Shown here piece after piece: positions 49,430 to 61,164 of a DNA stretch of 64,000 nucleotides. The stretch is from NCBI RefSeq assembly GCF_022201045.2, contig NC_068563.1, positions 30,043,001 through 30,107,000 on the forward strand, written 5' to 3'. Each line of letters begins with the position of its first letter. Positions within the stretch are counted from its first letter, which is position 1. The position numbers and the translations under genes are program-made. The stretch comes from Citrus sinensis (lineage: Eukaryota > Streptophyta > Magnoliopsida > Sapindales > Rutaceae). The notes below the pieces were generated by a model that worked only from the letters and a program-made list of their open reading frames with translations, was not told where the DNA came from and ran no database searches.

Positions 49430-52400
49430 ACTGGAAACTTTGGTGGTTTGCTTGCCTTTACTTGGTGGAGCAGATTCTGGCATGCTTGGCTTCCTGTCTT
49501 GCCATAAAACAGACTTTGAGACTTTGGAGCCTTTGCACGCCTTAGGAATTTTTACAACACTTGAGGGTCTGCTCGCCTTCGCTTGGTCGAGCAGATCCTG
49601 GCACGCTTGGCTTCTGGTCTCGCCATAAAACAGGCTTTGAGACTTGGTGAGCCTTTGCATGCCTTAGAAATTTTTATAACACTTGAGGGTCTGCTCGCCT
49701 TTGCTTGGTCGAGCAGATCCTGGCACGCTTGGCTTCTGGTCTCGCCATAAAACATGTTTTGAGACTTGGTGAGCCTTTGCATGCCTTAGGAAATTTTTAG
49801 AACTTTTGTGGTTTGCTCGCATTCGCTTGGTCAAGCAGATCCTGGCATGCAAAGGCTCACTAGTGAGCCTTTGCATGCCTTAGGAATTTTTATAACACTT
49901 GAGGGTCTGCTCGCCTTTGCTTGGTCGAGCAGATCCTGACACGCTTGGCTTTTGGTCTCGTCATAAAACATGTTTTGAGACTTGGTGAGCCTTTGCATGC
50001 CTTATGAATTTTTATAACAGTTGAGGGTCTGCTCGCCTCCGCTTGGTCGAGCAAATCCTGGCACGCTTGGCTTCCTGTCTCGCCATAAAACAGGCTTTGA
50101 GACTTGGTGAGTCTTTACATGCCTTAGGAATTTTTATAACACTCGAGGGTCTGCTCGCCTCCGCTTGGTCGAGCAGATCCTAGCACGCTTGGTTTCTGGT
50201 CTCGCTATAAAATAGGCTTTGAGACTTGGTGAGCCTTTGCATGCCTTAGGAATTTTTGGAACTTTGGTGGTTTGCTTGTCTTTACTTGGTTGAGCAGATC
50301 CTGGCATGCTTGACTTCCTGTCTCGCCATAAAACAGGCTTTGAGACTTGGTGAGTCTTTGCACGCCTTAGGAATTTTTACAACACTTGAATGTCTGCTCG
50401 CCTTCGCTTGGTCGATCAGATCCTGGCACACTTGGCTTCTGGTCTCGCCATAAAACAGGCTTTGAGACTTGGTGAGCCTTTGCATGCCTTAGAAATTTTT
50501 ATAACACTTGAGGGTCTGCTCGCCTTTGCTTGGTCGAGCAGATCTTGGCACGCTTGGCTTCTGGTCTCGCCATAAAACATGTTTTGAGACTTGGTGAGCC
50601 TTTGCATGCCTTAGGAAATTTTTAGAACTTTTGTGGTTTGCTCGCATTCGCTTGGTCAAGCAGATCCTGGCATGCTTGGCTTTTAGTGAGCCTTTACATG
50701 CCTTAGGAATTTTTATAACACTTGAGGGTCTGCTCGCCTTTGCTTGGTCGAGCAGATCCTGACACGCTTGGCTTTTGGTCTCGCCATAAAACATGCTTTG
50801 AGACTTGGTGAGCCTTTGCATGCCTTATGAATTTTTATAACAGTTGAGGGTCTGCTCGCCTCCGTTTGGTCGAGCAGATCCTGGCACGCTTGGCTTCCTG
50901 TCTCGCCATAAAACAGGCTTTGAGACTTGGTGAGTCTTTACATGCCTTAGGAATTTTTATAACACTCGAGGGTCTGCTCGCCTCCGCTTGGTCGAGCAGA
51001 TCCTAGCACGCTTGGCTTCTGGTCTCGCTATAAAACAGGCTTTGAGACTTGGTGAGCCTTTGCATGCCTTAGAAATTTTTATAACACTTGAGGGTCTGCT
51101 CGCCTTTGCTTGGTCGAGCAGATCCTGGCACGCTTGGCTTCCTGTCTCGCCATAAAACAGGCTTTGAGACTTGGTGAGTCTTTACATGCCTTAGGAATTT
51201 TTATAACACTCGAGGGTCTGCTCGCCTCCGCTTGGTCGAGCAGATCCTAGCACGCTTAGCTTCTGGTCTCGCCATAAAACAGGCTTTGAGACTTGGTGAG
51301 CCTTTGCATGCCTTAGAAATTTTTATAACACTTGAGGGTCTGCTCGCCTTTGCTTGGTCGAGCAGATCCTGGCACGCTTGGCTTCTGGTCTCGCCATAAA
51401 ACATGTTTTGAGACTTGGTGAGCCTTTGCATGCCTTAGGAAATTTTTAGAACTTTTGTGGTTTGCTCGCATTCGCTTGATCAAGCAGATCCTGGCATGCT
51501 TGGCTTCTAGTGAGCCTTTGCATGCCTTAGAAATTTTTATAACACTTGAGGGTCTGCTCGCCTTTACTTGGTCGAGTAGATCCTGACACGCTTGGCTTTT
51601 GGTCTCGCCATAAAACATGCTTTGAGACTTGGTGAGCCTTTGCATGCCTTATGAATTTTTATAACAGTTGAGGGTCTGCTCGCCTCCGCTTGGTCGAGCA
51701 GATCCTGGCACGCTTGGCTTCCTGTCTCGCCATAAAACAGACTTTGAGACTTGGTGAGTCTTTACATGCCTTAGGAATTTTTATAACACTTGAGGGTCTG
51801 CTCGCCTCCGCTTGGTCGAGCAGATCCTAGCACGCTTGGCTTCTGGTCTCGCTATAAAACAGGCTTTGAGACTTGGTGAGCCTTTGCATGCCTTAGGAAT
51901 TTTTGGAACTTTGGTGGTTTGCTCACTTTCGCTTGGTCCAGCAAATCCTGGCATGCTTGGCTTCCTGTCTCGCCATAAAATAAGCTTTGAGACTTTGGAG
52001 CCTTTGCACGTATTAGAAAATTTTTTTAGAACTTTGGTGGTCTGCTCACCTTCGCTTGGTCCAGCAGATCCTGACATGCTTGGCTTCCTGTCTCACCATA
52101 AAACATGCTTTGAGACTTTGGAGCCTTTACACGAATTAGAAATTTTTTTTGGAACTTTGGTGGTCTGCTCACCTTCGCTTGGTTGAGCAGATCCTGACAT
52201 ACTTGGCTTCCTGTCTCGCCATAAAACATGCTTTGAGACTTTGGAGCCTTTGCACGCCTTAGAAACTTTTTGGAACTTTGGTGGTCTGCTCACCTTCGCT
52301 TGGTTGAGCAGATCCTGGCATGTTTGGCTTCCTGTCTCGCCATAAAACAGGCTTTGAGACTTTGGAGCCTTTGCACGCATTAGAAAATTTTTTTGGAACT

Positions 52401-52510
52401 TTGGTGGTCTGCTCACCTTCGCTTGGTCGAGCAGATCCTGGCATGCTTGGCTTCCTGTCTCGCCATAAAACATGCTTTGAGACTTTAGAGCATTTGCATT
52501 CCTTATTAGT
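49430..52510. repeat. 122-bp tandem repeat array, about 25 copies
   Basis: The unit runs through GAGGGTCTGCTCGCCTTTGC, TTGGTCGAGCAGATCCTGGC, ACGCTTGGCTTCTGGTCTCG, CCATAAAACAGGCTTTGAGA and CTTGGTGAGCCTTTGCATGC before repeating; landmark spacing (for example 49529, 49651, 49773) is 122 bases. Some units are shortened. Higher-order order is visible: blocks of several units recur together (about 49560-50230 resembles 50370-51050 and again 51080-51900). The last five or six units (from about 51900) are a diverged subtype with CTTTGGTGGTCTGCTCACCT. Each unit has the inverted pair CTGCTCG...CGAGCAG. Frames of 60-126 codons across it are repeat shadows, not genes. Confidence 0.9.
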
Positions 52511-52913
52511 AAACTTTGATTGGCTTCTCAATGCTAGCCTAACTCTCCATTCTTAAATCATTCTCATATTGAGTAACTTTCAAGAAATCAAGTTAACTAA
52601 GTTATATCGTCAGCTCTAATATAAGCACAATCAATTTAATGAATATAAGGTATCCTCATCTCACATAGCAGGATTTAGAGAAATAATTAAATTTTCATGA
52701 AAAAATTACTTGTAAATAAAAATTTAACTTCTTAGCTGTTCTGATTTCTACAAACGTGTGCCTTCAATGTGCTCTCATTTAAGGTTTTTGATTCCTTATT
52801 TAAGCAAGCTCATCCATTTATGCACTGTAACATTCTGATTTGCTTCGAGTAGATGAAAATTGATAGAGACAAAAAAATGGCTTCTCGTACCGGTCCCCAC
52901 AGACGGCGCCAAA

Positions 52914-53498
52914 TGTTGATGCCGAAATCCAGATGAGTTGGTCAGATCTCAGATCCCTGTATCAGCATTAAATTTGTTTGGTGGGAAACTGCTGATTAGT
53001 TAGTACCATGAGCAGATTTTCTATGAGCAGATGTTCTGTGAGCAGACAACCCATGAGTAGATGATCCACGAGCAGAGAACCCATGAGCAGACGATCCATG
53101 AGCAGATAACCCATGAGCAGACGATCCATGAGCAGATAACCTATGAGCAGACAATCCATGAGCAGACAACCCATGAGCAGATGATCCATGAGCAAATAAC
53201 CCATGAGCAGACAATCCATGAGCAGACAATATGTGAGCCTGTGAACACAACCAACAGTCAGGAGGTGCCGGAAGTTTTTCCGGCGAGAACCTTCCAACGC
53301 TCAAGTCAGCGATTCAAGTCTTACTTGGAAAAACCCATACCACAATTCATGTGGCTTAACTATGATTGCTTTAAACAAAAAGCTTTTAAGTAAATTTAAA
53401 GGAAAAGAATTTGAAATAATCAATCTTAAAGAAATCACAGGCGAAAGAGAAATTTCTCAGTGGTAGAGAGAGAAAAATGTCCAATGGGTTCAGTTGTT

Positions 53499-53536
<38 letters not shown>

Positions 53537-54951
53537 GAAGAATCCCCTCCCCGCTTTTCCTTCCCCTTCCAAGGGTTTTTATAGGAAACTATAGTGGTTT
53601 TTATCCTCTCCCCTAGGATTCTCAAGAAAACTACTAATTTTCAGCCCACTAAGAATATGGTCCCTAATATTTCGGAGAAAATGTTTTGACTGAATCGTGC
53701 TTTCTGGTAACTTCCTGGTCGAGGTGACCAATAACATCCTGGTCGAGGTGATGTGCTCGAGGTTACCACATATTATTCTGGTCGTGGTGACCAATAATAT
53801 CCTGGTCGAGGTGATGTGCTCGAGGTCACCACATATTATTCTGGTCGAGGTGACCAATAATATCCTGGTCGAGGTGATCTGCTCGAGGTGACCAATAACA
53901 TCCTGGTCGAGGTGATCTGCTCAACCATTTGCTCGCTTTTACTCTGGAGGAGAGCACAATAATGTATGAGCAAACACTTTTATCTTGGTTAGGGGTGGGC
54001 AAAATCGGGTTCGGGTCGGGTTCGGATCAACCCGATCGGATTTCGGGTCATTCGGGTTTAACAAAAATTAATCCGAATACAACCCGAACTTCCCACCCGA
54101 CCCGATCCGATCCGATTTATATTCGGATCGGGTCGGGTCGGGTTGTGAATTCAGGTTGAAATCGGGTAGGATCGGGTTGGCCAATTTCCTTGATTTTGTT
54201 AGAACCATTTAAAAACACATAATTACAACAATTAAATACTAAATTTTAATTGTTTAATTTAACCATATACACCATCAATTCAAATCTTTAAAAAAAAAAG
54301 CTTAAAAAAAGTGTGAAAACTCAAGATTCAAAGTCAAAGGTGAGAAGCTCGGGTTGAAGGATTGGAGCAGCAGAAGCACCTTGCAGCAGATCCGCGGCAC
54401 TTGCAGTAGATCGGTGGCCGCGGCACTTGTAGCAGCAGACCGACGGACGCGTAGTAGCAGATCGGCGACACTTGCAGCAAATCGGGCATGGAGACACGCG
54501 GCAAATCGTCCATCGAGATGCGGGTGAGGCTGTGACTTCTGCGGCGGCCTCCGTTGGCGGCTTGGCGTTGGCCCAACGCCGTTGGGGGTGACTGTGTATG
54601 TGTTTTGTGTAGTGAGATTGGGGATTGAGGAGAATTGTGAGTGTTTGTGTAAAGTAACCGTGTATTGTGAAAATGGGAATTGTGATTTGTGTGTGCGGCG
54701 TGTATGTGGCTGTTTGCTTTAGGTTTAGTTTTTTTTTTTTTTTTTATAGCAACCCGATCGGGTTTTGGATCGGATCGAACCCGATCCGATCATAACCCGA
54801 TCAGGTTTCCTTGTTTTGATCCGATCGAGTTTTCTTCATAACCCGATTCGATCCGAACCCGAAATTTTTTGGGTCGGGTCGGGTCGGATCAGATCGGGTC
54901 GGGTAATTTGCCCACCCCTAATCTTGGTCACCCTATTTCATTCCCTAAACA
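52914..54951. repeat. right LTR, interrupted by a hAT element
   Basis: Begins TGTTGATGCC and ends CCTAAACA. Its 15-base array (about 53005-53230) has fewer units than that of the left LTR, while its (GA)n tract (about 53499-53532) is longer. Outside these arrays the two LTRs are very similar by eye, which implies a fairly recent insertion. Confidence 0.8.
53982..54928. mobile_element. non-autonomous hAT element nested in right LTR
   Basis: Body 53990-54920 (931 bp) with perfect 14-base terminal repeats TAGGGGTGGGCAAA and TTTGCCCACCCCTA, flanked by the 8-bp target duplication ATCTTGGT (53982-53989 and 54921-54928). Removing the body and one target copy restores the LTR sequence seen in the left LTR. 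Both subterminal regions carry clusters of GGGTCGGGT/GATCGGGT-type repeats, as in hAT elements where the transposase binds. There is no transposase; the interior frame at 54334-54576 has no known motif. Confidence 0.9.
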
Positions 54952-54956
54952 CCCAT

Positions 54957-56874
54957 TTCACAAATTCTGTCTAAAATGCTCAGTTTCAATAATCTCAGAC
55001 CCGACGACCCATGTGCATTCGGTTATTGTTGCTTCAGTCACCGGTTGTCGGCGATACTCACTCAACCGCTCCATATTACCTATGCCATCAGTTTTATCGC
55101 TCATCTTTATTTTTTTTAAATTTGGACTTGTTCAGATTTGAGCTTTATTTGGCAAGGCTTCAAGCTTAAAAAGAAGATTTTGTGTTTGTTTTCGGTGATT
55201 AGATTGCTTCATAGATTACTTTTGGCGAGGCTTACAACATTTCAATTTTGGGTATGGCTTATGTGTTGGTTCCATTGATGAAAGTGAAAGTTAAATCCAG
55301 GGTATCAGCTTTGCTTTTGTTTTTTTTCTCTTTTCTAATTTCAGTTGCAACTTTACGACTTTACCCTCGTATATTGACGATATACGAAACTGACTACAAA
55401 CAGCAGGGGAGGTCTCTAATAATACGGGAAAACTCACCATATAATTGTAAATACCTCAAACAGCAGGGGATGTATCTTAAAATTACGCTTACAGAATGTC
55501 TTTTGGATTAAGACAATTAAGTAACATTTGCACGTGTGTTGGTATATGTGTTATTCGCAATCCTTTTCAGGGCAATCTTTGATTACCGAAAAGGGGATTA
55601 AAAAAATGAAATGAACTAGAAAACTGAGTGACAGAGAGGCTATTGGCTAGAGCTATCTCTTATTATTATTTGAACTTCGCGGGTGAAATGATTATATATG
55701 GTAACTTTTGGTTCATCTCGACTCCAAATGGCCACTCTTTTTATGCCCTTAACCAATTCTTAAACTAAAAATGGTAGGTAATGGCGCCAAGGACCACCAT
55801 TCTTGGTGAACTGGAAGCCAATGCTACTTCTGATTCATATGATTAGCATGACATGTAACTAAGTAGGTATAGTTGAGGTGCAGGTTAGGAATGGTAAGTA
55901 CACAAGTGCTTTTCTAATTCTGCTTAATCCAGGTTGGTCAGTCAAAGTTAAGATAAGATTTCTAAATTGAACAGCTTTTAAAAATGAGAATGAGTCCAGT
56001 TCATTGCTCTTACTCTCGCTTTTTGTTGATAAGTCTTAAGCAATCAATGTTTTTCGTCACTAACCCTTAAATTTTTTTCATTCTTGTCATTCACCTTTTA
56101 TATTATGAGTACTACTATAAAATGTGTGATGCCACCAATGCAAACTATAGGTATAAAGAAACTTTATGAACTGGAGGAGGATGCTAAAAGAGCATGTGCC
56201 ATAAAGTATCCACACAAATACCACATCAGAAAGGCTCTTGGAAATTTTAAATTCACTTCTTGCTTGTAATCGACATTAATTAATTATTAGAAAATGTTAC
56301 CTGTAATGCTTGCATTGAACAAGCTGATTAACTCAGGCAATGCTAATCCATAATCTTAAATGGGAAGTGAAATTAGTAAACAGTGCAAGCCTAGATTTTT
56401 TTTAATGTAAAACAACAAAGAATAAAAATTTTCTGAAATTTTCTAGATATAGATTATTCTACATTGGCCAAAGGTGCCTTTTAAATAATATAATAGGACA
56501 AATTGAAGCACAAGGTACAACCAGAAGAAGCACATTATGTAATAGATGCAGGAAGAGAAAGAATCCTTGGGGTATTTTATTTTCTTCAAGATTATGTAGT
56601 TTGCTTATTTATTTATTTATGTACAATTTTCAAGGCTAAGCTAAATTATAGCATAAACATTGAAAGAGAGATAAAGAGCATTTATTGCAGTTTGCAACTT
56701 CTTTGGACACAAACAACACTTGCCTGTTGCCTCGGCTGCTGCTGCTACTTGAGCTACTTCCTACATTCTTTCATTCTTCCTCTTTATACTCTCATTTACA
56801 GCTTCTGTTTTCTTCCATTCAGAACACTCTCTCTTTCTCTCTTACTCATTCCCAAACTTCATGAAGAAAAGGCC
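54957..56874. promoter_or_regulatory. intergenic DNA and KUP1 5' region
   Basis: About 1.9 kb without a clear gene up to the KUP1 start. The last part is pyrimidine-rich, as expected of a leader, and carries a short upstream ORF (56861-56878). Open frames at 55248-55511 and 56084-56269 show no known motifs. Confidence 0.4.
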
Positions 56875-56878
56875 ATGA
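56861..56878 (+). promoter_or_regulatory. five-codon uORF overlapping the KUP1 start
   Basis: ATGAAGAAAAGGCCATGA encodes MKKRP and stops with a TGA that overlaps the KUP1 start codon as ATGA (56875-56878). A scanning ribosome would meet this AUG first, so initiation at KUP1 would need leaky scanning or termination-reinitiation. It matters only if the transcript begins upstream of 56861, which is likely but not shown. Confidence 0.5.
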
Positions 56879-59800
56879 AACCGTCAGAAGAATTTTTGGA
56901 GCAGGGAATATCTCAGCAGGTACTCTCCTTGCATGCTTCGTAAATCTTGCTGCTGTACCATTACTTGTTCTTAGTTTTATCTCCTTCAAAGAATTTTTAT
57001 GTTATGCAGTCGTTATGTTGGTGTCTTGTGGTGTAACTTTTGGAGTTGTGGTTTTGGGGATGGTGAAAGTGTCAAGTTTGTGTGTCCTCTTTGTCAGTTT
57101 TCATTTGGACTAAAGGAGCGTTGAGAAAGTGTACTATGAATGCCGAAGGTGCATAGGAAATTTCATGGAGTCACAAATTCTCATTTTTAAATCTGTTTTT
57201 GGGTAATATTGTTCCTTCATTTTGTAATGGCCTTTTGATATCCTGACTGACATGCCTAAACAGACTAATCTGATAAACGCGAAGCTTCCATTGTTTATTT
57301 CATTTCTGTAATCAATTGGAATCTTCTCAAAGTTTTTTTTTTTTTTTTTTTGTGCGTGTGTTATGAAGCTGGAAAATTTCCATAAAGTTGAACTCAAGGA
57401 TCAATATTGGGATACAAAAGCATGCCTCTGCCATCTTTGATGTAGTTGATGTGTGGAAGAGTGGCAGTGATGATGAGAAAGTTGAACCCCTCCCCCCCCC
57501 CCCCCCCCCCCCCCCAAAACACAACATGTTTTTATATGTTTACCAATGGTCCATTATGTTGTGCAATTATAGATAGCCTTGAAATGTCCTGCTGTCTAAT
57601 CATTTGATTTATGATTAACATACTGATAACGTTGATCCACTGTATCAGAACTTCAAGCGGGTATCCTGTACAACTGTGGTTTCATTGGCTTATCAAAGTC
57701 TTGGAGTTGTTTATGGAGACCTTAGTACCTCTCCTCTCTATGTATACAAAACCGCCTTTTCAGGGAAGCTGTCTCTCCATGAAAATGATGAGGAAATTTA
57801 TGGAGTGCTTTCTTTCATCTTCTGGACATTCACTCTCATAGCTCTCTTGAAATATGTTTTCGTTGTCATGTCAGCTGATGACAATGGTGAAGGTAAAGTT
57901 CTATCATTTCCTTCAATTACTTGCAAATTTATTAAATGTCATCTTTGGACATGTGAATTACAAGAGTTACACCTGTTCAACTAACCTTCAGATTGCTTTC
58001 TAAACTCGCCTCTCGGATCATGTCCAAAATATGATGATATCTTGTTGAGTAGTATTTATTTTGCACTCCCGATCTCGTTGATTCCATCTTTTAGGAGGAA
58101 TTTTCTTTTCTTATGACTATGAAGGTATTTACCATAAAAATGAAACAGCTTTTGTGTCCTGTTTACCAGTTAAGCAAATGATACCCTACTCTTTTGGTGG
58201 ATTTTTCCCGATCGTTCATAATGCTTCGCTGGAAAAGCAGTAATATTCCCAAAAGAGAATTTAATTGGAGCTCTATGACTGCAGATTGGACAAGGCAGAA
58301 AGACAGCTTATCGATGTCAACTTTTTGCTTATGGTGCAGGTGGTACCTTTGCATTGTACTCCCTTCTTTGCAGACATGCAAGGTTGAGCACTCTACCAAA
58401 CCAGCAAGCCACTGATGAGAAGTTGTCTTCATATGCAACAGATGGATCAGCAGACACATGGCAGAGTTCTGGTCTGAAGGCCTTATTTGAGAAGCAGCAA
58501 AGGTTTCGCAATATGCTGTTGATATTTGTTCTTCTAGGGACCAGTATGGCGATTGGTGATGGAGTACTTACTCCTACAATATCAGGTAGCTGCACATGGT
58601 GTAGCCTCGAACCTCTCTAGTGCTGTTTGCTTCATAAGCTCAATATGCTCAGTCACCTGAGTTTCTACCAACCCTGCCTTACATAAGTCCTCAAGTCACG
58701 TTTCTGCTATAAATTAGCATGGTTAATACTGCTATACAACTGAGTTGAGTATGTGCTAGGGTAGTCCTTTAAATTACTTCCATGAATATATTCAATCTTT
58801 TAAGAATTTATGCATTGAAAGTAAAAATTACTTTTGCTGGTCTTCAGATTTTGTCTCTTTCCATTTTAATCTTCCTGAGTTCCTGATTAGCTTGATTTGT
58901 AACTTAAGTTTCCATATAATTCCCCTTTCAGTTCTTTCAGCGGTTTCAGGGGTTCAAGTTAAGATTAGAGAGCTCCATGAAAGTAAGTGTAACTTTGTTG
59001 GTTGGTAGTCTGAATTTTGTAACGTCATTGATTACTAGCTTCAGTTGTCTAACCATTCAAAAACAAGCATCATCTATTAAATGCTTATGTTTAATTCTTT
59101 TCATCCAGATTATGTTGTGTTAATCTCATGCGTGATCCTGGTGGGGCTTTTCTCACTTCAGCATCATGGAACACACAGAGTTGCTTTCATATTTGCTCCA
59201 ATTGTCACAACATGGCTTCTATGTATTAGCAGCATTGGAATATATAACATATTCCAATGGAATCCACATATATTTAATGCACTATCTCCGGTTTACATGT
59301 TGAAGTTCTTTAGAAGTACAGGCATTGATGGATGGATATCTCTCGGAGGAGTGGTTCTTTCCATCACAGGTATCCTTTTTAAACTTCCACTATAGTCTTA
59401 TTGAATTGCTTGCTGCTAATTGAAACAAGTTTTGTACAAAATGCTGTTGCAGGTGTGGAGACAATGTTTGCTGATTTGGGCCATTTCTCTTCTCTCTCGA
59501 TAAAGGTAACTCTGCGTTTACATGACTGGCAGTAATGCCTTTGTGTATGAAAGCTGAGTATGGTCCAATTGTTCTTCCTTCTCTAAATCTTGAAATTTTA
59601 ATACTTGGTATTAAAATTCTAGGTGGCCTTTACATTTCTAGTGTATCCCTGTCTGATTCTCGCATACATGGGTGAGGCTGCTTTCCTTACTAAGCATCAT
59701 GAAGATATTCAGAGAAGCTTCTACAAGGCCATACCAGGCAAGATTATATTCAAGCATCAAATAAATAACATTATTCTTTTCTCATCTCTTGTGTTGATAT

Positions 59801-61164
59801 TGTTAATCTTTCATGCAGAAGCTGTGTTTTGGCCAGTGTTCATTGTCGCCACTTTTGCAGCTATAGTAGGAAGTCAAGCTGTGATATCAGCTACATTTTC
59901 CATCATAAGTCAGTGTTGTGCACTCAATTGCTTTCCTAGTGTCAAAATCATTCACACTTCAAGTAAAATATATGGGCAGATATATATTCCTGAGGTCAAT
60001 TGGATGCTCATGTGCCTTTGTTTAGCTGTGACAATCGGATTGAGAGATACCAACATGATCGGTCATGCATATGGTACATATTCAAACTATTGATTAAACA
60101 CAACTGTCAATTTGTCCTTAGATCATTCACAGATGTTAATAATGAACTTCAAATGTTTCCTTGGGTTTGTAGGACTAGCAGTCACAACGGTTATGCTTGT
60201 GACAACTTGCTTGATGGGACAGGTTATGATAACCGTGTGGAAACAAAGGATATTTATTGTAGTTGCATTCTTCTTGTTTTTTGGATCAGTGGAACTTCTT
60301 TACATCTCGGCATGCATTTACAAGATTCCTGAAGGGGGTTGGATCCCTCTTGTTCTGTCTTTCATTTTTATGGCAGTTATGTACATTTGGAACTATGGAA
60401 CAATGAAGAAACATGATTTCGACATGGAGAACAAGGTTTCGATGGATAGAATAGTGGCTTTAGGGCCAAGCCTTGGGATGGTCAGGGTCCCTGGAATTGG
60501 TCTAGTTTACACTAATCTAGCAACTGGGGTACCAGCCATATTTGGACACTTTGTGACAAACTTGCCTGCATTCCATCAGGTTCTAGTTTTTGTCTGCATC
60601 AAATCTGTTCAAGTACCCCATGTAAGTGAAAATGAACGGCTGCTCATAAGTAGGGTGGGCCTAAAGGAATATGGCATGTTCCGATGCATTGTGAGATATG
60701 GCTACAAGGATCTGCAACAGGAAAACTATGATTTTGAGAACACATTGGTGTCTGCAATAGTCCAATTTGTAGAAACAGAAGGAGAAGATGAATCATCTAG
60801 AGAGGCTGGGGACATGGATATAGAGGTCTTGCATGCTCCAGAGCACCCAGTCCAAAACTCAAATTGCAATGAGAAATTGAAGCAATCTTCGTATGGTACC
60901 CAAGTGACAAAATCAGGTATCAGGCATCCTGAAAACTTCATGCTTAAAGACGAGTCTCTTGAGATACTGAAGGCCAAAGAATCTGGGGTTGCTTATATAA
61001 TAGGGCATTCTTATGCAAAGGCAAAGAAATCGTCTACTATTCTCAAGAAATTTGCCATAAATGTTGTGTATGCTTTCCTGAGCAAGAATTTTAGAGAGCC
61101 TGAGGTAGGACTGAATGTGCCTCATGCTTCTTTGCTGGAAGTCGGCATGATTTACTATGTCTAA
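56875..61164 (+). CDS. KUP1: KUP/HAK/KT potassium transporter, KUP1 type
   Basis: Multi-pass membrane protein importing K+ (probably with H+) across the plasma or internal membranes. Nine exons join in phase to 753 aa: 56875-56919, 57649-57892, 58340-58585, 58932-58982, 59109-59369, 59453-59505, 59623-59737, 59819-60073 and 60173-61164. The short start [15 protein letters not shown] and [24 protein letters not shown] match Arabidopsis KUP1 closely; also seen are [69 protein letters not shown] and the C-terminal [11 protein letters not shown]. About 12 membrane segments precede a cytosolic tail from about residue 520, somewhat longer and more acidic in its middle than in Arabidopsis. Intron 7 (59738-59818) has a GC donor and is open in frame. 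Intron 1 contains T19 and C24 homopolymers. Confidence 0.95.
57492..57515. repeat. poly-C tract in KUP1 intron 1
   Basis: Twenty-four consecutive C, with a T run (about 57333-57351) 140 bases upstream. One of three long C/G runs in the window (also 4099-4117 and 7371-7386). Confidence 0.9.

Larger units (their letters stand above)
48229..54951. mobile_element. non-coding LTR retroelement packed with tandem repeats
   Basis: Two direct repeats act as LTRs: 48229-49387 (1159 bp) and 52914-54951 (2038 bp, or 1099 bp without a nested hAT insertion and its duplicated target). They share the start TTGATGCCGAAATCC and the end CCCTATTTCATTCCCTAAACA; the right copy starts TGTTGATG and ends in CA, while the left start is mutated to TATTGATG. 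The 5-bp duplication CCCAT flanks both ends (48224-48228 and 54952-54956). The 3.5-kb inside (49388-52913) has no gag or pol, only about 25 copies of a 122-bp repeat. No Met-tRNA primer site is visible after the left LTR, and the bases before the right LTR (GACGGCGCCAAA) are not a purine tract. It must have depended on another element. Orientation is not certain. Confidence 0.8.

Noticed and set aside
49430-52510. CRISPR-like array
   Set aside because: The repeats are directly contiguous 122-bp units without unique spacers, and this is a plant genome.
48283-53304. Repeat-rich frames such as SAHG/LLMD pentapeptide repeats and 60-126 codon frames of the 122-bp array
   Set aside because: Direct consequence of 15-base and 122-base tandem repeats in and between the LTRs; several frames on both strands are open at once, as expected of repeats rather than genes.
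56503-56874. Extending KUP1 upstream to the in-frame ATG at 56503
   Set aside because: The extra sequence has no KUP similarity and includes pyrimidine-rich leader; [15 protein letters not shown] matches the known short KUP1 start.
59738-59818. Treating exons 7 and 8 of KUP1 as one continuous exon
   Set aside because: The frame is open, but the 27 extra residues interrupt a block that is continuous in Arabidopsis KUP1 as I recall it (YKAIPE-VFWPVF), and a good GC donor and CAG acceptor are present; kept as a possible retained-intron isoform only.
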